From Cochliopodium minus (lineage: Eukaryota; Discosea; Himatismenida; Cochliopodiidae), in assembly GCA_024220525.1 (NCBI GenBank), contig JAMYWO010000073.1, positions 48,045-89,434 of the forward strand: 41,390 nt of DNA, in the 5' to 3' direction. The notes beneath the pieces were generated by a model. The model worked only from the letters and a program-made list of their open reading frames with translations, did no database searches and was not told where the DNA came from. The position numbers and the translations under genes were made by a program. This document shows positions 36,497-41,390 of this stretch, in pieces (the first letter of the stretch is position 1; each line of letters begins with the position of its first letter).

Positions 36497-36560
36497 AATT
36501 TTTTATTTTTGTTTTTTTGGATCAATATGGACAAATTAAAATATAAAAAAAAATCTTCAA
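36497..36560. promoter_or_regulatory. Very short divergent intergenic region
   Basis: Only 64 bases separate the start codons of the ankyrin-like gene (minus) and the large plus-strand gene. The two must share a compact bidirectional promoter and very short 5' UTRs. The sequence is a run of T and A tracts. Confidence 0.5.
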
Positions 36561-39500
36561 ATGTTTGAATCACGAAACGAAAATAGAATATTCCAATTGA
36601 ATGGAATATTATACAATGATTTAATAAAAAGATTAAAGAACACCAAACAAATAAAATTGAGCGAATGGTTCCAAACTGTTTCATCCAATTATGGAGAGAC
36701 TTACGCAGATTTGATTTCATTTGACTTCCTTGATAACTTTTTGGACAATATAGAAGGAAAATTAATTAATATAATATCTGACAATAGATTTATACCATTG
36801 AAGGAAAATTCGGAAGAAGAAGAACAAATTGAAGTATAAATTTTTTTTTCTCCTTCACAAAAATTTGATTAAAAAAAGGAAGATAACAGAGAAATCACCT
36901 TGTTAGATGAAGATGAAGAAACATCAAGGACCAATATAGAAAATATAAAAGAAATACTCGAGGAGGAAGAAAAATTTTTTGCACATAGGTTCCAATCATT
37001 GAAACTAATCCTCACAAACAATATAATCAAGAATAATCTTGAGAATAAAGGTATTTTTATTCCAAAAGAATTGGAAGAGGAGATAACTGTAACAAAGAAA
37101 TTCATTCTTACCAAGCCAAAAATGCTTCTCAATATGTTGTATCTCAAAGAACATATCAAAGAGTATGAGCCAAAAGAATTGGAATTCTTGGAGACATTGG
37201 ATGAAGAAGATAATCACTCCGATAAATGGTATTATTCTTATTATTATCAGAATATGGATATCTTCAACAAATTGACAAATTACACAGCCAACTATCTCAT
37301 CTTGTTTGGATACAATGAAGGGGTAAGATTATTTTCATTTTAATGCGATTCCAATAAAAATAACAAATTTTCAAATATATCGATGTTTGATTTTTATTAT
37401 CGTTTAAAAATGTATATACACATTTCTCCTTATGTTATTTACTCAAAATTCCATTATACAGTCGATAGAGCATCTGAAAAAGCAATTCCCAAACTATGAG
37501 CAATGGAATCATATCTTGGCATGTGCACTGTGCGCAATCGATCCAGCAAAGTCCTACGAGCTATACAAACTCTACCTTCAAGAGGTGTTCTCCAAAATTA
37601 ACAAAGAGAACGAAGAAACCCTAAAAGTTATATACGTGAACATCGCTGTGGAGTGTTTGATCATACTAAGACTTTCTTCGATGGAAAAAGAGTTGGTGGA
37701 ACTTTGTGAATCAACAATCAAACTCGTGCCTGATTGTTCTGCTTATTTATATGCCTTGTTGGCTTATTTTTATGATGAAGTGAGAAACGCAGAAAAATCT
37801 CTACAATACTGGAGATTATATGCAGAGTCCAAGGTAAAGGGGAACTTATTGATGTGCAACTCTCTCATCACTCAAAATTTACTCGAGCAGACCAAGGAAC
37901 TAAGAGATTTCAATCCAGAAGAGGAAGATTGGGGAGTGTACAAAGACATCCAACGTGTGATACTTTCTCTTCTAAGGAAGGAAGACACTCAAGACGTGGA
38001 CGTTTCTGGAAATGAGCCCTACTTGCACTACGTTTCCAGAGAGAACAAAGTAGCAAATAATCTCTCTCTTTTCAATCTTCTATGGAAGAAGAGAGTAAGT
38101 CAACCACCCACCAGCAAAACTTCGTACGGATATCACTTTGGTTCCAAGTGTGCAATAGATAGTGACGAGTCAGTACTTTACTTGGAAAGTTCTTCCTCCG
38201 ACAGGTTTGTCTTCTTGCCCTTCTTCTGTTTGAATGCTCACACTGGAGATCTCATGAACACTCTCAAAAGCGTGTCAACATTTAATCTAGTATCCAATGA
38301 GAGAGAGTTTTGTGTTGATGTCTATTCCGCCTCCAACTTCTCTGTATATTACCACAAAGAAATCAACAATCTCCTCTCCTTCTCTTCTTTTTCCAAAACC
38401 CATTTCGTCAATTTGGACAGCATCTTTTCCCAGGACCTCTCCTTTGAAGAATCAACTTCCACTTTCGAAATCGTAAACTACAATTATATTAAAGCCACTC
38501 AAAAACTTATCTTCTTCGGTAAAGTTTCTTGCAATTACAACTGCTCTTTCGTTCTCTTTTCCCTTGACATCCCCAAAATCTCAGCTTTTTTTGACAAACA
38601 CTCTTTGGATTCTCTCCCCTTTCCTGACTTTATTGTCGCCAAACACTTTTTCTTCACTTTCAAAAGTGAATCTTACTTCGCGAATCTCACAAATGGAATT
38701 TTGACATACAATGATACCTCGCACAATCCTGTTTCTGTCTTTTTGGTTGGATCCAAGTAAATTCTTTACAATTTTTTAAAATTTTATAATTTTACTTGAA
38801 TAAATAGATTTGTGGAAATTAAAAATTGCTTTATTGCAAAATCTCCAACACCTATTGAAGGCAACATCATTCATGCACTCCATCTCACCTTGGAAAAAAA
38901 GACCAAAAACCGCAGCGACATGAAGTACCGAGTTGATTCGCTCATTCGTATCCATCTCGACGAAGGAACCTCTCACAAAATCTTTTTGGAAGAGAATCTC
39001 TTTCATAAAGTTTATCAGGGAACCATCTCCCTCTTTCCTTTCATGAACAATCATGTTGTTGTTTCTGATTATAATTCCTTGGCTTTGTATAGACTTTCTG
39101 GCGATGACAAGGCCACTCTTTTCTACAAAGTTGAAAGAGATATGGAACAGTATTTTTTTTTACATTTTGTTCTTGAAAAATTATAATTTTCTTTTTGAAA
39201 ATCAATTTTTTGACATCTTTTAGTGTTCACTATTCAATCAATAAGGAACAGACAATGGGGATTATTCACACCAATAACGGAGAATTGGGGGTAGGTCTGC
39301 TCTTTTCCTCCCAACCCCAAAACACACTCGTATTAGAGAAACAATTTGTCTTACCTGTGAGCTGTTCAGACTTAATCCTCTTAGAGAAGAGCGTTATTTT
39401 TTCATCTGATGATTGTTACTCTTTTTTGGGGCAGATTGATCTTCAAAATGGCAATCTTGTTCGTCTTTTCCCTTTTTTGGACAGGTACAATCTTGGTTTG

Positions 39501-39575
39501 ACTTTGTCCAAAGATCGTTTCTATTTTACTGACGAGAACGAAACGGTCTATTGTTTCAAGTTGGAAGATATTTGA
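36561..39575 (+). CDS. Large unrecognised protein: helical N-terminal half, beta-propeller-like C-terminal half
   Basis: Five exons, 36561-36833, 36879-37322, 37462-38756, 38808-39149 and 39224-39575, sum to 901 residues in frame. The N-terminal part is acidic and helical (ENSEEEEQIE, DEDEETSR). Residues about 245-400 look like TPR/alpha-solenoid repeats (WNHILACALCAIDPAKSYEL, ...YLYALLAYFYDEVRNAEKSL). The C-terminal half is beta-rich with propeller-like blades (SVIFSSDDCYSFLGQIDLQNG, RFYFTDENETVYCFKLED). That order suggests a scaffold or trafficking-type protein, but I do not recognise a family. Base composition is more GC-rich than its introns and typical of the real exons here. Confidence 0.65.
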
Positions 39576-39692
39576 ACGTTCTCATTTATTAAAATTTTTT
39601 TTGAACTTTTAAGTTTAGGATGAATAAATAGAAATTTTTATAATTAAATTTTTTTAAATTTTTTATATTCTATCATTTTGAGAATTCCGATT

Positions 39693-40780
39693 TCAACAAA
39701 GCTCTACCTCAAATCTGGAATTTGGATACCATGGATCTATTACAAACACATAAGAGACATCTTTCTTCATTTTTTTGGCCACTCTCCCCTCTCCGTTCAG
39801 TAGAAAGACAAATTCCCCTTGAGTGTAATCTGCTTTTATTGTAATTTCATCCCCATTTTTGAATTTATCCCAGTGTTGAGACTCTTTTTTTTTTTAAATA
39901 TATATTAAAAATAGTTTTAATATTTTAAATTAATAATTTAGTTTTTACGATCTTCATATCCATAAATGTATCCTCTGCGAGGGTCAATAGTGTGTCCTTG
40001 TCTATAAGCATAGCAAATATAGTATTTATTATTTGGGTTGTGAATGTAATCACTCTCCATGACACCTACTCCCAAGTAAGTGTCTGAGACAGGGAAATGT
40101 TCAAATTTTAATTTCATTGATCTAATTCCTATTTTTGGTATTTGCTTACTCATAAGCAAAAAACTGTTGGCTCTTGGGCCTGTATAGATTTAAATAAAAA
40201 AAAGATTCATGATCTATTACTATATCTGACATCATAAATAGTTGTAAAACTTTAAAAATATATGTGCATTTTATGGGATTCAACAAATATGCAATTGAGA
40301 TATATATATATCTCCAATATCGATTTTTTAAATGTTAAAATTGTATGTTAAAAATTTTTAAGAGTTACCAATATATTCCATGTAATATTTTCTACCTTCT
40401 TTTGTATATTTAATAAATTTATCTTCCAAATTCTCAAATTCCAGCCCATGTTTGAGATATAGGAAATTATATGACAAATTCTGATCAAATGCAGAGATAT
40501 GCTTTTCATTAAACAATTCCTTGCAATCTTTTTCATCCATCTCTCTGCCATATTCATTTAAACAATAATCTCTCCAGATGATTTTGGAATGGATCTGTCT
40601 CTTATTGAAGATGAGATTGAAGAGGAATCTATCGAGAAGGGAGACATCTATTATCTCTCGCCATTTCAGATAGAAGAGGATTTTGTTGAGGAGCATCTTG
40701 GGTAGTTTTTCGAGATCATTAGATGCTTCTACATCTTGGAAGATCTTTTCAATTATTGAATCATTGGTTGAATTTTTCAT
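39693..40780 (-). CDS. F-box protein with SPRY-like domain (paralog C)
   Basis: Three exons, 40780-40369, 40179-39949 and 39883-39693, sum to 277 residues in frame. An F-box-like segment lies at about 25-65 (LPKMLLNKILFYLKWREIIDVSLLDRFL). The C-terminal half fits the SPRY pattern: LKFEHFPVSDTYLGVGV, then HWDKFKNGDEITIKADYTQGEFVFLLNGEG and YVFVIDPWYP. It lacks the MGxKIS start and micro-exon structure of the two upstream paralogs, so it is a more distant relative. Likely an SCF ubiquitin-ligase adaptor. It converges with the plus-strand gene ending at 39575. Confidence 0.72.
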
Positions 40781-40896
40781 TTTTTTTAATTTTCAATAAA
40801 ATGTTACATGTATGAAATCTGAGAGTTTATATCTTTTATCTTTCAAATTAACTTTAAGATCATATTTTTTTTAATTTTTCAAAATCTTTTTAAAAC

Positions 40897-41167
40897 TTAA
40901 GAGAAAGAAACAAAAAAGAGTGAAAAAATGGAGAGAAGCAAGAAGAGAGAATAGGAGAAAGGAGAAGCATTACTGGTAGTACCTGCAGTAGTGGTGGTCC
41001 CAACAGTACCATTGGAGTTGGAGGAAGAGACGCAAGCAGAAGAACCACAAAAGAAGGCAGCGTCATCTAGGTAGAACTGGATTCCTGGTCCGAATGTCCA
41101 TGTGATTGTTTGGAAGTATGTCGTGCAGTTTTTGAGAAGAGGTGCCATATCAACAACGTACTCTGTC
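40897..41167 (-). CDS. C-terminal exon of an expansin-like/carbohydrate-binding protein with GPI-type tail (5' part outside window)
   Basis: This single exon begins after an acceptor (AAAAACAG) at 41168 and ends in TAA at 40897. It encodes the end of a jelly-roll-like domain (TEYVVDMAPLLKNC, FGPGIQFYLDDAAFFC), a Ser/Thr/Gly spacer, and a hydrophobic C-terminus (SLFLLLSIFSLFFVSFS). The tail is typical of GPI-anchored surface proteins. It needs two bases from an upstream exon; the expansin-like exon ending at base 86 supplies exactly TG, making the Trp of NGNW|TEY. It is either that gene's missing last exon or the same exon of a tandem paralog. Confidence 0.7.
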
Positions 41168-41205
41168 CTGTTTTTAACATTTCGAAAAAATTTTTTATTT
41201 TTATT

Positions 41206-41390
41206 TTTATTTTTATTAATTTTTATTAATTTTTATTAATTTTTAAACAATTTTTAAGCAATTTTTAAGCAATTTTTAAGCAATTTTTAAGCAATTTTTA
41301 TCAATTTTTTATATTTTATTTTTTATTTTTATTTTTTTATTTTTTATTTTTTATTTTTTATTTTTTATTTTTTATTTTTTATTTTTTATT
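41206..41390. repeat. Tandem repeats at right window edge: ATTAATTTTT, CAATTTTTAAG and (TTTTTTA)n
   Basis: Three arrays lie end to end upstream of the last exon: a 10-base unit ATTAATTTTT (about 41206-41245), an 11-base unit CAATTTTTAAG in four full copies plus a partial one (41248-41300), and a TTTTTTA array from about 41325 to the last base. All are intronic relative to the exon at 41167. The terminal unit and polarity match the first 57 bases of the window. Confidence 0.9.

Noticed and set aside
1-41390. CRISPR arrays, tRNA or rRNA genes, viral genes
   Set aside because: The repeats present are simple tandem units without spacers. I saw no cloverleaf-type or rRNA-like sequence, and no capsid, polymerase or integrase coding sequence.

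Overview
The window is nuclear-type DNA of a very AT-rich, intron-dense, free-living protist. An amoeba-like organism (Amoebozoa or Heterolobosea) fits best: there is Ras signalling with an SH3-RasGEF, several F-box proteins, expansin-like wall-active protein, a large glycosylated surface protein and metazoan-type glycogen debranching enzyme. The exact lineage cannot be fixed from the sequence. Nothing looks bacterial or viral. I rebuilt the genes by hand from GT-AG splice sites (one GC-AG) and checked the reading phase across each junction. Most models close exactly in frame from ATG to stop. The standard stops TAA and TGA are used.

Layout, left to right: an expansin-like secreted protein (minus, runs off the left end); a small membrane protein (plus); a TKL-like kinase with a C-terminal UBA domain (plus); an unrecognised basic protein (minus); an SH3-RasGEF (minus); a DEK/SAP-like plus CW-zinc-finger chromatin protein (minus), divergent from DBF4, the Cdc7 activator (plus); a complete glycogen debranching enzyme in 15 exons (plus); an ABHD6-like hydrolase (minus); a 1616-residue repetitive surface protein (minus); two paralogous F-box proteins with a possible N-myristoylation signal (minus); an ankyrin-like gene with two frame breaks (minus); a large unrecognised helical/propeller-like protein (plus); a third F-box protein with a SPRY-like domain (minus); and a C-terminal exon ending in a GPI-type signal (minus, enters from the right end).

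The most unusual signal is that the two window ends fit together. The left-end gene stops at a splice donor followed by a (TTTTTTA)n tract. The right end is the same kind of tract followed by an acceptor and the missing C-terminal exon, in the correct phase. This suggests a circular molecule, a collapsed 41-kb tandem repeat, or two tandem paralogs cut in the same intron. Other points of note are a 652-bp MITE-like inverted-repeat element, micro-exons of 12, 15 and 16 nt (the 16-nt one conserved between paralogs), a start codon isolated on its own exon, and an HRD-to-HLD kinase.

The genes do not form one pathway. They are an ordinary mixed set of signalling, replication/chromatin, metabolism and surface genes, tightly packed and often convergent or divergent over very short intervals. 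I see no tRNA, rRNA, CRISPR array or complete transposase gene.
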